DNA of 64,000 nucleotides, from NCBI GenBank assembly GCA_963691885.1, contig OY829843.1:4092001-4156000 (forward strand), given 5' to 3'. Every line of letters starts with the position of its first letter. The first letter of the stretch is position 1. The notes beneath the pieces are model-generated. The model did not search any database and was not told where the DNA came from. It saw only the letters and a list, made by a program, of their open reading frames with translations. Below, piece by piece: positions 9,343 through 18,027 of this stretch. This DNA comes from G963691885 sp963691885 (GTDB lineage Bacteria; Pseudomonadota; Alphaproteobacteria; UBA8366; Aestuariispiraceae). The position numbers and the translations under genes are program-made.

Positions 9343-9898
9343 CGCCTGCGAAGAAGTTCCAGCACTCCGTTTCGGTGAAGAGATCGCATATTGACCCTGT
9401 TGCGTTTGTAAGGTCATCGAATGTTCTGGCCTCGGCCTTTCTGAGATGGGCTTTTAATTTTGAGAAGGCTTGTTCGATTGGGTTCAGGTCTGGCGAATAG
9501 GGTGGCAGGAACAGGAACCATGCACCGATGTCGTGCAAGGTTTCAGCGGCACGGTCACTTTTATGGGCGGCGAGATTATCGAGGATAACGACATCGCCTC
9601 GGCTCAGCGTTGGGGCGAGCTGTGTCTCGACATAGGTCTCAAAGGCGACCTTGGTCATGGGGGCGTTGAGGATCCATGGTGCGGTGAGGCCGCCGCAGCG
9701 CAATCCCGCGATAAAGGTTTGCGTGCGCCAATGACCGAACGGCGTATGCATGACAAGGCGTTGGCCTTTGGGCGCGCGGCCTCTAAGCCGGGTCATCTTG
9801 GTTGTGGTCGCCGTTTCATCAATAAAAACAAGCCGATGTGGGTCGAGCCGCATGAGAGGTTGTCGCCGGATGATCCAGTGATGACGCGCGCGGCGCAC
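9323..9898 (-). CDS. IS630 transposase, catalytic part (orfB)
   Basis: DDE-type catalytic domain of an IS630 transposase, 191 aa from the first ATG of the frame. The three catalytic acids are visible in FIDETATTTK, ILDNLAAHKS and PYSPDLNPIEQAFSKLKAHL. The frame in fact continues upstream of this ATG as KKTLRAREQEHADVRRARHH from an A8 run (T8 at 9931-9938 on the plus strand). The functional protein is therefore probably an orfA-orfB fusion made by slippage. Confidence 0.9.
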   Translation of the reverse strand: MRRARHHWIIRRQPLMRLDPHRLVFIDETATTTKMTRLRGRAPKGQRLVMHTPFGHWRTQTFIAGLRCGGLTAPWILNAPMTKVAFETYVETQLAPTLSRGDVVILDNLAAHKSDRAAETLHDIGAWFLFLPPYSPDLNPIEQAFSKLKAHLRKAEARTFDDLTNATGSICDLFTETECWNFFAGANYAYD

Positions 9899-9899
9899 A

Positions 9900-10295
9900 T
9901 CAGCGTGCTCTTGTTCCCGTGCCCGCAGCGTTTTTTTTATAGCGGTATCCCGCCTTAATCAGAAACCGGCATAGCGTCGCCTTGCTGGTCTTAACCCCCA
10001 GCGTCGCACTCAATTCGTCCGCCAATTCCCTGAGCGTGATATCGGGCTGTGCATCGACAAGGTCAATGACAAACGCTCTATAGGGTTCGAGCGTCCCGGT
10101 GCCGACAGGACGACGACGACCAGGGCCGCACAATCCGCGACCTTGACGGAACCGCTGCATCAACTTGATCGCAAAGCTTGGGCTGACACCGTAAAGGCGT
10201 GCCGCTGATCGGCACGAGTGACCGGCAATAACGTAAGAAAAAATACGCTCCCGCAAATCCATCGAAATGACTGATGACATAATCCCGGTCTCCAA
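9900..10295 (-). CDS. IS630 transposase, N-terminal DNA-binding part (orfA)
   Basis: Helix-turn-helix part of the IS630 transposase, 131 aa. It contains DLRERIFSYVIAGHSCRSAARLYGVS (homeodomain-like HTH) and a second winged segment DITLRELADELSATLGVKTSKATLCRFL. The zero frame reads through the A8 tract as YRYKKNAAG and stops shortly after. A change of frame at the tract gives KKTLRA and continues into the catalytic part. Confidence 0.9.
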   Translation of the reverse strand: METGIMSSVISMDLRERIFSYVIAGHSCRSAARLYGVSPSFAIKLMQRFRQGRGLCGPGRRRPVGTGTLEPYRAFVIDLVDAQPDITLRELADELSATLGVKTSKATLCRFLIKAGYRYKKNAAGTGTRAR

Positions 10296-10360
10296 AATAA
10301 AAACAGGGAATCATGCTTCGTAGAAATCTCAAAACCGATTCCGACTAAACGGAACCCGCT

Positions 10361-10468
10361 CTAGATCTCACCGCAGAGTCATTTGGAATGCCACCGCCAG
10401 TCTTTTGCATAGATGACGTGACAGGCACCGACAAGACTTTGGCTTTCTGGCGCTTGGACAGATTTTGA
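10361..10468 (+). pseudogene. Detached 3' end of the IS630-split glycosyltransferase-methyltransferase gene
   Basis: Reading from the duplicated CTA at 10361 gives L-DLTAESFGMPPPV, then FCIDDVTGTDKTLAFWRLD, RF and stop TGA at 10466-10468, in exact frame with codon 487 of the 5' part once the IS is removed. The GGWRPL / DLTAESFGMPPP join reads like the usual end of this kind of methyltransferase, where a GGWRPLN-like motif is followed by a short PP-rich tail. This segment has no start of its own and is probably not translated. Confidence 0.85.
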
Positions 10469-10512
10469 GGTTCAAAAGCAACGACGAAATTACATTACAG
10501 GAAATTAAAATT

Positions 10513-11214
10513 ATGCCAACGAGTGCAATTAATGGGAAACATGTCGCTTCCCAAGTCATAGAAAATTTGGCACATCGCACAATTCTCAGAAAGTTTGTAG
10601 ACATCGGCGTGGGCAACGGATGTTTGTTCAATATTTTTGGCCCCAGTGTTCCGGATTCTTTTTGGACAGGTGTTGAGGCATGGGCACCCTATGTCAACGA
10701 ATTCGGACTTGATCAGCGATATGATAAAATTTTTGTGTCTGATGCGCGTGTATTCGACCTCACATTGGTCGATGGATCAGACGTGATCTTGTTTGGAGAC
10801 GTGCTGGAACACATGACCGCGGGTGAGGCTTGCCGCCTTGTAGACCGTGCATTGGATAGGTGCAGATTTGCTTATATGTCGATTCCGATCGGGCACTGGC
10901 CGCAGGACGCGGTCGGGGGTAATCCCTTTGAGCGCCATGTTGATTTGGATTGGACTCAGAGGCTCGTTGAGCAAGTATTTCCAAATATTGTATTCTCACA
11001 TGTGGATTTCCTTAATCCAGATTCTGGTGTTGGGGTCTTTTTTGCCGCGCGAGAAAAGAGGGACGCTGCATTATTGAAATCTATCACAGCCAATGTAGTG
11101 ACAGATCCAATGTTGATAAGCCGGAAACGCGAAGAATTCGACTTCTGCCCAAACTGGTTGGACCAAAACACATTAGATATGTACAGGAAATCAGTTGAGT
11201 CATTATCAGAGTAA
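10513..11214 (+). CDS. Class I SAM-dependent methyltransferase-like protein
   Basis: 233 aa with a Rossmann-type methyltransferase core. Motif I is KFVDIGVGNGCLF, an acidic motif follows at VILFGDVLEHM, and the later strand is FAYMSIPIGHWPQ. The substrate is unknown. The frame can also start at TTG 10465, overlapping the tail of the upstream gene, but the ATG at 10513 has AGGAAA at 10499-10504 with an 8-base spacer and is preferred. It lay directly downstream of the glycosyltransferase-methyltransferase gene before the IS630 insertion, so the two probably acted in one sugar-modification pathway. The insertion may have separated it from its promoter. Confidence 0.75.
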   Translation: MPTSAINGKHVASQVIENLAHRTILRKFVDIGVGNGCLFNIFGPSVPDSFWTGVEAWAPYVNEFGLDQRYDKIFVSDARVFDLTLVDGSDVILFGDVLEHMTAGEACRLVDRALDRCRFAYMSIPIGHWPQDAVGGNPFERHVDLDWTQRLVEQVFPNIVFSHVDFLNPDSGVGVFFAAREKRDAALLKSITANVVTDPMLISRKREEFDFCPNWLDQNTLDMYRKSVESLSE

Positions 11215-11733
11215 GAACAAACCAAGACGGTAAACAAAATGACTTTTAATCTCATTTATCGGGCCAAATGAACCCCAAATACTGGTTGAGAAAACTGTTG
11301 GATACTGCGCCAGAGATGGCCCACAGGGCAGGGCGATCAAAGGTCTTACGTACTTTCTTTGTCTGGGCAAATTGACATGCGATCAAGGTTATATGCGATT
11401 AGAAAGTTAAAGATCCCGGTTCCAGATTAGTGAAGAGACTTGATGTTCTGGAGCCGCACCGTGATGCAAACTTAATTTAGGTCGCTCGAGGTTGCGCTCG
11501 TTCGAGTTATTCGTTCTCTGTGCACTAGTCCCGTGCTTTAATTTTTGGACTGTTTGAGTAGAACAATCTAACACTTGCATTCTGATAGCGGACCACCGAC
11601 TCGCTGCGGATCGTATTGGCGCAAGCTCGGTGTAATAAGCGACATAATTTATATTATGGAAAATATAGATGAATGGAAATAAGCCGTAAACTAAGGTTTA
11701 CGCGACCTCGCTCTCTTCGGACAATGGCAGCGG
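11215..11733. other. Intergenic stretch with no recognised gene
   Basis: About 520 bases between the methyltransferase-like gene and the sensor kinase. Stops are frequent in all frames that I followed, and no family is recognisable. The only structure noted is a small hairpin at 11685-11702. This marks the right edge of the accessory patch. Confidence 0.5.
11685..11702. terminator. Short hairpin, possible terminator of the sensor kinase gene
   Basis: A perfect 7-bp inverted repeat CGTAAAC-TAAG-GTTTACG lies 31 bases beyond the kinase stop codon. The stem is AT-rich and the following T-run is weak, so termination is only possible. Confidence 0.3.
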
Positions 11734-12978
11734 CTATTTGCGCAATGTCACTTCGAAAGTTGATCCATTGCCGGGTTCAGAATGAATTGTGATGGTGCCA
11801 CCGTTCTTCTCGACCAGATCCTTGCACATGATCAGGCCGAGCCCGGTTCCGGTTTCACCAGCTGTGCCCAGAGACTTTGTGTCCGAGTTCATGCTGAAGC
11901 ATTCGGCGATCTGGGTCTCGTTCATACCGACGCCGGTATCCGCCACGCTAACATGGATGAAATCGCCTTTGTCTTCACAAAGGATTTCGACGCGGCCATC
12001 CTCGCCTGTGAACTTCACGGCGTTGTTGATCAGGTTGCGAAAAACCGTTTCGATCATGCCCTTATCGCAATGAACAGCGAAATCAGATGACACAGGTTCC
12101 AGCGTGATGCCTTTGCGATTGGCGATGTTTGTATAGACCGCAAGTGTCCCATCCACGAGGTCTGTAACCCGGCAGTACTCTGGTTGAAATTCCATGTTGC
12201 CCAGTTGAATACGGGCCCATTCCAGCAAGGTCTGCATCAGCTTGAAAACGTTGGTCGCCGCCAGATGTGCGGACTTGGCGTATTCCTTGATCTGGGCCGG
12301 TGTCAGCGTGTCCGCCGTTCGAGACAACAGTTCGGCATAACCAAGGATCGCATTGAACGGACTGCGCAGATCATGGGCAACGATTGAGAATAGTTTGTCT
12401 TTTTCCCGGTTGAGCAATTCAAGCGATTGCTTTGATATTTCAAGATCTTCCGCCATTTCGACGAGTTTCATGGACTGCTGCTGAACCCGTTCATGCTCAT
12501 CGCGCAGATCAAGCATCTGTCGGATCAGATCGTTCTTCTCAGTCCTGAAATTGTCGATCAGGTCGTTTTGTCGATGCGTGAGGCGCAGGATATGGCGCAG
12601 GCAGGCCGCCATCTCCGGGCCGCCTTGCAGCGTCGGTAGATTGCGTCCGCCAAGATCGATATGGGGTAAATTTTCGTCATTCTGGTCGATCAAGGCATAG
12701 GCCTCACACCGAATGCCGGCCTCTTCAATCATGGAAAGGAATTCTTCTGCCTCTGGATGGTGTTGATCGATGAAGAGAAGCGCAAACTTCCCCTGAATCA
12801 AATCATCCAGACTGTCTTCGTAAGCTTTGAAAACACTGCATTTTATGTCCTGCATCCCATGAATGGGCGATAGCCATTCCTGATCATCCCGTTGGGTCAG
12901 TACCAGAATGGATGAAGCATGTTTGGAGCGCTTCGAACCCGGGTCTGGATCAACAATTTCTGTCAGGGGGCGATCCAT
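11734..12978 (-). CDS. Sensor histidine kinase with N-terminal receiver-like domain
   Basis: Soluble sensor kinase of 414 aa. The N-terminal ~130 residues (ILVLTQRDD, FALLFIDQHHPEAEEFL) have the strand/helix rhythm of a receiver-like domain, but I cannot assign a phosphoacceptor with confidence. A coiled-coil follows (about 140-195), then HisKA with DKLFSIVAHDLRSPFNA (phospho-His about residue 202). The HATPase domain has N-box RNLINNAVKFT, G1 ADTGVGM and G2 GETGTGLGL. No transmembrane helix is present, so the signal is cytoplasmic or comes through a partner. No response regulator gene is adjacent. AAGGAT precedes the ATG. Confidence 0.9.
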   Translation of the reverse strand: MDRPLTEIVDPDPGSKRSKHASSILVLTQRDDQEWLSPIHGMQDIKCSVFKAYEDSLDDLIQGKFALLFIDQHHPEAEEFLSMIEEAGIRCEAYALIDQNDENLPHIDLGGRNLPTLQGGPEMAACLRHILRLTHRQNDLIDNFRTEKNDLIRQMLDLRDEHERVQQQSMKLVEMAEDLEISKQSLELLNREKDKLFSIVAHDLRSPFNAILGYAELLSRTADTLTPAQIKEYAKSAHLAATNVFKLMQTLLEWARIQLGNMEFQPEYCRVTDLVDGTLAVYTNIANRKGITLEPVSSDFAVHCDKGMIETVFRNLINNAVKFTGEDGRVEILCEDKGDFIHVSVADTGVGMNETQIAECFSMNSDTKSLGTAGETGTGLGLIMCKDLVEKNGGTITIHSEPGNGSTFEVTLRK

Positions 12979-13008
12979 TACTGTTGGGATCCTTGTTTTT
13001 TAACTTGC

Positions 13009-13806
13009 TTAGTTATTTGACGGCTGGACTTCCATGCCGTCCCAGGCGGGTTCTACACCTTCAGGAAGCTCCGCCACCAAGGTGTCATAGTCAAGGTCGA
13101 TATGCATGTTTGTTAATATTGCCCTGCCCGGTTTCAGGCGTTCAATCCATTCAAGGGACTTTTCCAGATGGGCATGGGACGGGTGCGGATTGTATCGCAG
13201 GGCGTCGATGATAAAGACTTCCAGCCCTTGCAGCTTGTCAAATGTGGCGTCCGGTATGTCCGAGACATCCGGTATATAGGCCAGGTCACCGCAACGAAAC
13301 CCGAGAGAGCTGATATTGCCGTGAATGACCGGCAGAGGTGTTATTTGCAGTTGGTCTGATGGGTGTGTTACTGCGCTGACGGTCACGGGCTCATCACCGA
13401 GATCACAGGCGTTCAGGATTGCGGGGTATCCCATAACCTCCTGAAAACAGTAATCAAACCGCCGCATGATTTCGAGGCGACATGGCGAGTCCATGTAAGT
13501 GTCGACCTTCTTTCTTCCCCGCAGGAAGAATGCCCGTAGATCATCTATGCCATGGGCCTGATCGGCATGGGAATGGGTGAAGAACACCGCATCCAGATGC
13601 CCGACATCGGCATCCAGCATCTGTTCACGCATATCAGGTGCGGTATCGATCAGGACGTTGCACGCGCCCGATTGCAGCAGTAACGAACAGCGCCTGCGCC
13701 GGTTCTTTGGGTTGTTGGGGTCGCAATTGCCCCAGTCGTTACCGATCCGGGGCACCCCGCTGGAGGAACCGCATCCAAGGATGGTCGCCTTTAAATCTGT
13801 TGCCAT
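13009..13806 (-). CDS. MBL-fold metal-dependent hydrolase (PhnP-like)
   Basis: Metallo-beta-lactamase fold hydrolase of 265 aa. The N-terminal ILGCGSSSGVPRIG and the metal motif FFTHSHADQAHGID (HxHxDxxH) are clear, and downstream histidines occur in LPVIHGNI and LTNMHIDLDYD. Members of this subgroup act on cyclic phosphodiesters or similar; the substrate here is not known. It is the last gene of a minus-strand run metG-tatD-MBL, a common alphaproteobacterial arrangement. An AGGAAC motif precedes the ATG. Confidence 0.88.
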   Translation of the reverse strand: MATDLKATILGCGSSSGVPRIGNDWGNCDPNNPKNRRRRCSLLLQSGACNVLIDTAPDMREQMLDADVGHLDAVFFTHSHADQAHGIDDLRAFFLRGRKKVDTYMDSPCRLEIMRRFDYCFQEVMGYPAILNACDLGDEPVTVSAVTHPSDQLQITPLPVIHGNISSLGFRCGDLAYIPDVSDIPDATFDKLQGLEVFIIDALRYNPHPSHAHLEKSLEWIERLKPGRAILTNMHIDLDYDTLVAELPEGVEPAWDGMEVQPSNN

Positions 13807-13844
13807 GGGCCGGGTTCCTGGGCGCTGCTAAAGCGTGCGTCCGT

Positions 13845-14642
13845 TCAAATTCCATTGTGAGAGCTGCGGTCTATCTTTTTAAATAATTTAAAGAAATTGT
13901 CCGTTGTGGTTTCGGCGACTGCGTCCTCTGTCATCCCGCGAAGCTCTGCCAGATGGGCAGCTGTGTGGACAACAAAGGCCGGTTCGTTCTGTTTGCCGCG
14001 CTTGGGAACAGGTGCCAGATAGGGCGCATCGGTCTCAACCAGGATTTGTTCCATATCGAGGCCGGCAACTGTGTCGCGGATGGCCTGTGCCGACTTGAAG
14101 GTCACAATCCCGGAAAGCGAGATTGAAAAACCCATTGCCACCGATTCCCGCGCTAACCAATCACTGCTGGAAAAACAATGGATCAGGCCCGGATAAGGGC
14201 CCTTCTCGTATTCGTCTTTCAGAATGGCAACCGTGTCTTCATCCGCGTCCCTCGTATGCACAATAAGGGGCAGGCCGGTTTCTCTGGAGGCTGCGATATG
14301 GGCGCGAAAACTCTTTTTTTGTAGCTCGCGCGGGCTGTGTTCATAAAAGTAATCCAGCCCTGTCTCTCCTATAGCGACGACCTTTGGATGATCAGCCAGT
14401 TCTATCAGGCGCTCTGTCGTCACGTCTGGTTCCGGCTCCACTTCATGGGGATGGATACCAACGGAGCAATAAACCGGATCAAAACGCTCTGCGATGCCCT
14501 TGATCGTATCGAATTCCGTCACCTTTGTGCAGATGGTAACCAGAAGGCCGACCCCTGCCCTGTTTGCGCGACCGACGACTTCATTCAGGTCTTCGCCAGC
14601 CCTTTCGAGATAATCCAGATGGCAATGGGAATCGATCAGCAT
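13845..14642 (-). CDS. tatD: TatD family metal-dependent hydrolase/deoxyribonuclease
   Basis: TIM-barrel metal-dependent hydrolase of 265 aa, the standard TatD length. Motifs are DSHCHLDYL at the N-terminus, GETGLDYFY, VHTRDADEDT, IHCFSSS and ETDAPYLAPVPKRGK. Family members are 3'-5' exonucleases or D-aminoacyl-tRNA deacylase-like enzymes. The start codon lies 6 bases after the metG stop, so it is translationally linked to metG. Confidence 0.93.
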   Translation of the reverse strand: MLIDSHCHLDYLERAGEDLNEVVGRANRAGVGLLVTICTKVTEFDTIKGIAERFDPVYCSVGIHPHEVEPEPDVTTERLIELADHPKVVAIGETGLDYFYEHSPRELQKKSFRAHIAASRETGLPLIVHTRDADEDTVAILKDEYEKGPYPGLIHCFSSSDWLARESVAMGFSISLSGIVTFKSAQAIRDTVAGLDMEQILVETDAPYLAPVPKRGKQNEPAFVVHTAAHLAELRGMTEDAVAETTTDNFFKLFKKIDRSSHNGI

Positions 14643-14648
14643 GGTGGC

Positions 14649-16193
14649 TCAGTCCTTGCTGTCATCATCGTCAACAAACCGCGGGAAGACCGGTTCCGGT
14701 TTTGGGAGAGCGGTTCCGGGAACAAGTCGTGCGCCGATCGCATCAAACCGGCGGTCGTCCGCGCTGACCTCCAGCTGGTCCAGCATACGTCCTGCACTGT
14801 CCGGCACAACGCATTGGGCGTAGAGCGCCAACTGGCGGATCGTATCTGCGAGCACATAGAGGACGGTTCCCATGCGCTCAGGATCGGTTTTCTTCAATCC
14901 CCAGGGCGCCTGTGCATCAACATAGCGGTTTGCCGCCCCAACCACTTTCCAGACGGCTTCCAGTGCCTTGTGAATGGCTTGGGACGAAAACGCGGTGCGC
15001 ATCTCCGCCAAAACGCCCTCGGCGGCGTCCAGCAATTCCTTGTCGTCGGCTGTAAAGGCCCCGTGCTCTGGTACCTGGCCGCCGCAGTTCTTGGCGATCA
15101 TAGACAGAACACGTTGCGACAAGTTGCCGAAATCATTGGCTAAATCGGAATTCATCCGATGTACCATACTGTCCCGCGAGAAGGAACCGTCATTGCCAAA
15201 GGGCACTTCGCGCATCAGGAAATAACGGATCTGATCCAGACCAAAAACCTCGACCAGAGAGTCCGGCGTAATCACATTGCCCAGCGACTTGGACATCTTC
15301 TCGCCTTCGATGTTCAAAAATCCATGCCCAAAGACGCGTTTGGGCAGGGGCAGGCCCGCTGACATCAGAAAGGCTGGCCAGTAAATCGTGTGAAACCGCA
15401 TGATATCCTTGCCGATGATATGGATATCAGCAGGCCAGAAGGATTCATAAAGCTCAGCGTTTTCATCGGGATAGCCAACACCGGTGATGTAGTTGGTCAA
15501 CGCATCCAGCCAGACATACATGATATGATCCGGGTCATCCGGTACCGGAATGCCCCAGTTGAAGCTGGTTCTGCTGATCGAAAGATCTGTCAGTCCCTGT
15601 TTGACAAAATTGGTGATCTCATTGCGTCGGTAATCGGGCTGAATAAAGCCGGGATTTTCTTCAAAATGCTTCAACAACGGCTCGGTATATTTGGACAGGC
15701 GAAAGAAATAGCTGGGCTCTTCCACCCATTCCACCTCGGCACCGGACGGGGCAAGAAACGTTCCGTCCTCTGACTTGGTGAGCTCGTCTTCGGCAAAAAA
15801 TGCTTCATCGCGCACTGAGTACCAACCGGCATAGCTGTCCAGATATATATCGCCATTCTCTTTCAGGCGGTTCCAGATGTGCTGAACGCTATCGTAATGG
15901 CGCGGTTCTGTCGTCCTGATGAAGTCGTCATTCGAGATGTTCAGAAGATCGGCCATCTTCTTGAATTCGCCCGCTATATCGTCACAGAAACTTTTGGGAT
16001 CCACATTCGCTGCTGCGGCCGTTTTCTCAACCTTCTGTCCGTGTTCATCGGTCCCGGTCAGGAAATAGACGTTATGGCCATCCAGCCGCATGAACCGCGC
16101 GATCACATCGGTCGCAATGACCTCATAGGCATGGCCCAGATGGGGCTTGCCATTAACATAGGAAATGGCGGTCGTGATGTAGAAATCGGACAT
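14649..16193 (-). CDS. metG: Methionyl-tRNA synthetase
   Basis: Class I aminoacyl-tRNA synthetase charging tRNA-Met, 514 aa. The HIGH-equivalent is in YVNGKPHLGHAYEV and the KMSKS loop in GEKMSKSLGNVI. The anticodon-binding region contains WKVVGAANRYVDAQAPWGLKK. It is the short form: the insert between the catalytic halves has no visible zinc cysteines and there is no C-terminal tRNA-binding extension, as in many alphaproteobacteria. It lies between holB and tatD in the minus-strand run. Confidence 0.97.
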   Translation of the reverse strand: MSDFYITTAISYVNGKPHLGHAYEVIATDVIARFMRLDGHNVYFLTGTDEHGQKVEKTAAAANVDPKSFCDDIAGEFKKMADLLNISNDDFIRTTEPRHYDSVQHIWNRLKENGDIYLDSYAGWYSVRDEAFFAEDELTKSEDGTFLAPSGAEVEWVEEPSYFFRLSKYTEPLLKHFEENPGFIQPDYRRNEITNFVKQGLTDLSISRTSFNWGIPVPDDPDHIMYVWLDALTNYITGVGYPDENAELYESFWPADIHIIGKDIMRFHTIYWPAFLMSAGLPLPKRVFGHGFLNIEGEKMSKSLGNVITPDSLVEVFGLDQIRYFLMREVPFGNDGSFSRDSMVHRMNSDLANDFGNLSQRVLSMIAKNCGGQVPEHGAFTADDKELLDAAEGVLAEMRTAFSSQAIHKALEAVWKVVGAANRYVDAQAPWGLKKTDPERMGTVLYVLADTIRQLALYAQCVVPDSAGRMLDQLEVSADDRRFDAIGARLVPGTALPKPEPVFPRFVDDDDSKD

Positions 16194-16263
16194 GGTATTT
16201 CTGTCTTTTCAAATGCGTCGGGGCCAAACTCACTGAACGCAATCTGTTCAGGAGGACCTTTGT

Positions 16264-17358
16264 TTAACGGGCTGAGGCCGTCCGCTCAAGCAGGATAAAC
16301 GCGTTTACGATGACATGCTTGCGACCCAGGTTCGCAGGTGCGTCGGTTCGGGACAGCATGGTAATGATTTCCTGACTTGCATCTAGCCATGTATCCGCAC
16401 CCCTGGTCGCGATCAGGGATTGGGCGATTGCACCATCTCCTGGCAGGATATCACTGGGCGGCAAACCGCGGGCCGATGCGGCGATCGCCCGTTTTAACCA
16501 CCCGTTAATGATGGTTCTGAAAATTTCAAACGGAACCTCTGCGCCCTTTTTGGCAAGTTCATCTCCCAGCTTGTACAGTTTTCCCCGGTCCAGGCTATCA
16601 GGGCGGCGCATAAGCTCTATAAACGCGCGATAGAGGTCCAGTGCCCCCTGTTCAGCATAATGTATGGCCCGCCCTGCCTGTCCATCGGCAAGTCGTGCCA
16701 GGGTTGCTCCTTCTTCATCGGACAGGCTTGGCAAACGATCCCGAAGGATTTTGACAACATCCTCTGCATCGAGCGGCTGCATCTTCAGCATGCGACACCG
16801 GGAACGGATGGTTGGAAGAAGGCGGCCCGGTGCGTGAGTAACCAGTATTATCAGCGTTTTATCCGGTGGTTCCTCAAGAAGTTTCAGCAAGGCGTTTGCA
16901 GCAGAAGGGTTCATATCTTCCGCACCGTCAATCAGCACAGTTTTCCAACCACCATTGCTTGATGTGAGATAGGCGAATTGTGCCACGTCTCGAACGGCAT
17001 CCACCGGAATGGTTTTACTCTCCGTTGTTAAAGCCAGATACCGGAAATCGCCATGTCCACCCGATGCGATCCGTCGGGCCGTCTGTGACACTGGGTCGAT
17101 ATCCAGCGTATCAGGTCCGGCACCAAACATGTCGGGTTCCGGCATATCAGGCGTACCGTCGGCCAAGACGAACCTTGTCAGACGAAAGGCCAGTGTCGCC
17201 TTTCCAATTCCGGGCGGACCGGTGAACAGCCAGCCATGGGGAAAACGGCCGGATTGCCAGGCTTCCAGAAGCTTTTGTTCGCTCGACCGGTGACCCACAA
17301 GGGTATGGGTCAGCCTTGGATGCGACGGGTCAATTATGTCTTTGTCGTCTACGGCCAT
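16264..17358 (-). CDS. holB: DNA polymerase III subunit delta' (clamp loader)
   Basis: Clamp-loader ATPase-fold subunit of 364 aa. It has the Walker A-like LFTGPPGIGKATLAFRL, a DAVRDVAQFAY segment, the Walker B-like ILIDGAEDMNPSAANALLKLLEEPP and the sensor region PTIRSRCRMLKMQPL (SRC motif). The zinc-finger cysteines usual between Walker A and B are not evident. It follows tmk by 9 bases, as in most proteobacteria. Confidence 0.94.
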   Translation of the reverse strand: MAVDDKDIIDPSHPRLTHTLVGHRSSEQKLLEAWQSGRFPHGWLFTGPPGIGKATLAFRLTRFVLADGTPDMPEPDMFGAGPDTLDIDPVSQTARRIASGGHGDFRYLALTTESKTIPVDAVRDVAQFAYLTSSNGGWKTVLIDGAEDMNPSAANALLKLLEEPPDKTLIILVTHAPGRLLPTIRSRCRMLKMQPLDAEDVVKILRDRLPSLSDEEGATLARLADGQAGRAIHYAEQGALDLYRAFIELMRRPDSLDRGKLYKLGDELAKKGAEVPFEIFRTIINGWLKRAIAASARGLPPSDILPGDGAIAQSLIATRGADTWLDASQEIITMLSRTDAPANLGRKHVIVNAFILLERTASAR

Positions 17359-17367
17359 AGCACTGTG

Positions 17368-18027
17368 TCAGGAGAGGCCGAAATGGGCAGAAACAGCGGC
17401 TTCAACCGCTTTGGAGACCTCTCCCTCATCCTGGGAGGCGTCAATGATTGAATACCGTTCTGGCGCACGCGCGGCGCAGTCCAGAAATGCCTGACGCAGC
17501 ACAGCGTGAAAATCGCCATCCATGAGTTCGTAGCGGGTTGCCGCCTCCCCCCGCGCGATCGTGCGTGAGAGGCCGATCTCAGGATCCAGATCGAAGATCA
17601 GGGTGAGATCGGGGACCATGTCGCCCAGCGAAACTGTGCGGAGCGTCTCGATCAATTCTGTGCCGAGCCCCTGGGCGACACCCTGATAGGCCATGGTTGA
17701 GTCTACAAATCGGTCGCACAGGACCCAGTCACCGCGAGCCAGCGCCGGTTTTATGAGATTTTCCACATGATCACAACGGGCTGAAAACACCATCAACGCC
17801 TCGCTCATAGGTGGCCAATCCGTGTATTTGGGATCAAGCAGCAGCCCGCGCAGTGCCTCGGCCCCCGTTGAACCGCCCGGTTCCCGGGTTTCAACCGTAT
17901 TGAAACCGCGGTCACGCAAAAACGCGCCGAGCCTTCTGAGCTGCGTGCTTTTGCCCGACCCGTCGCCCCCTTCAATCGTTATAAAACGCCCCCTGCTCGA
18001 AGGTTTGGCGTCCCCCTCTGACGTCAC
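17368..18027 (-). CDS. tmk: Thymidylate kinase
   Basis: dTMP kinase, which makes dTDP for DNA synthesis, 219 aa. The P-loop is in FITIEGGDGSGKSTQ, the nucleotide-binding REPGGSTGAEALR follows, the catalytic DRFVDSTMAYQG is present, and the LID region contains RGEAATRYE. The start overlaps the stop of the upstream carboxypeptidase gene by 4 bases (ATGA), so the two are translationally coupled. Confidence 0.96.
   Translation of the reverse strand: MTSEGDAKPSSRGRFITIEGGDGSGKSTQLRRLGAFLRDRGFNTVETREPGGSTGAEALRGLLLDPKYTDWPPMSEALMVFSARCDHVENLIKPALARGDWVLCDRFVDSTMAYQGVAQGLGTELIETLRTVSLGDMVPDLTLIFDLDPEIGLSRTIARGEAATRYELMDGDFHAVLRQAFLDCAARAPERYSIIDASQDEGEVSKAVEAAVSAHFGLS

Larger units (their letters stand above)
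9310..10361 (-). mobile_element. IS630-family insertion sequence, 1052 bp
   Basis: The element sits in a CTAG target with duplicated TA (9308-9309 and 10362-10363), the known IS630 target preference. Its ends read inward as GAGTTGTTTTCATTTAATCG on the left and GAGCGGGTTCCGTTTAGTCG on the right, matching at 14 of 20 positions. The boundaries are fixed independently by the interrupted gene: deleting the element plus one TA restores the reading frame across the junction (CTA GAT CTC). It carries a two-frame transposase on the minus strand. The stop codon of the transposase lies close to the left end. Confidence 0.93.

Noticed and set aside
14337..15143. 268-codon plus-strand frame opposite tatD and metG
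   Set aside because: Antisense shadow of two conserved genes; Cys/His/Arg-rich translation without a family.
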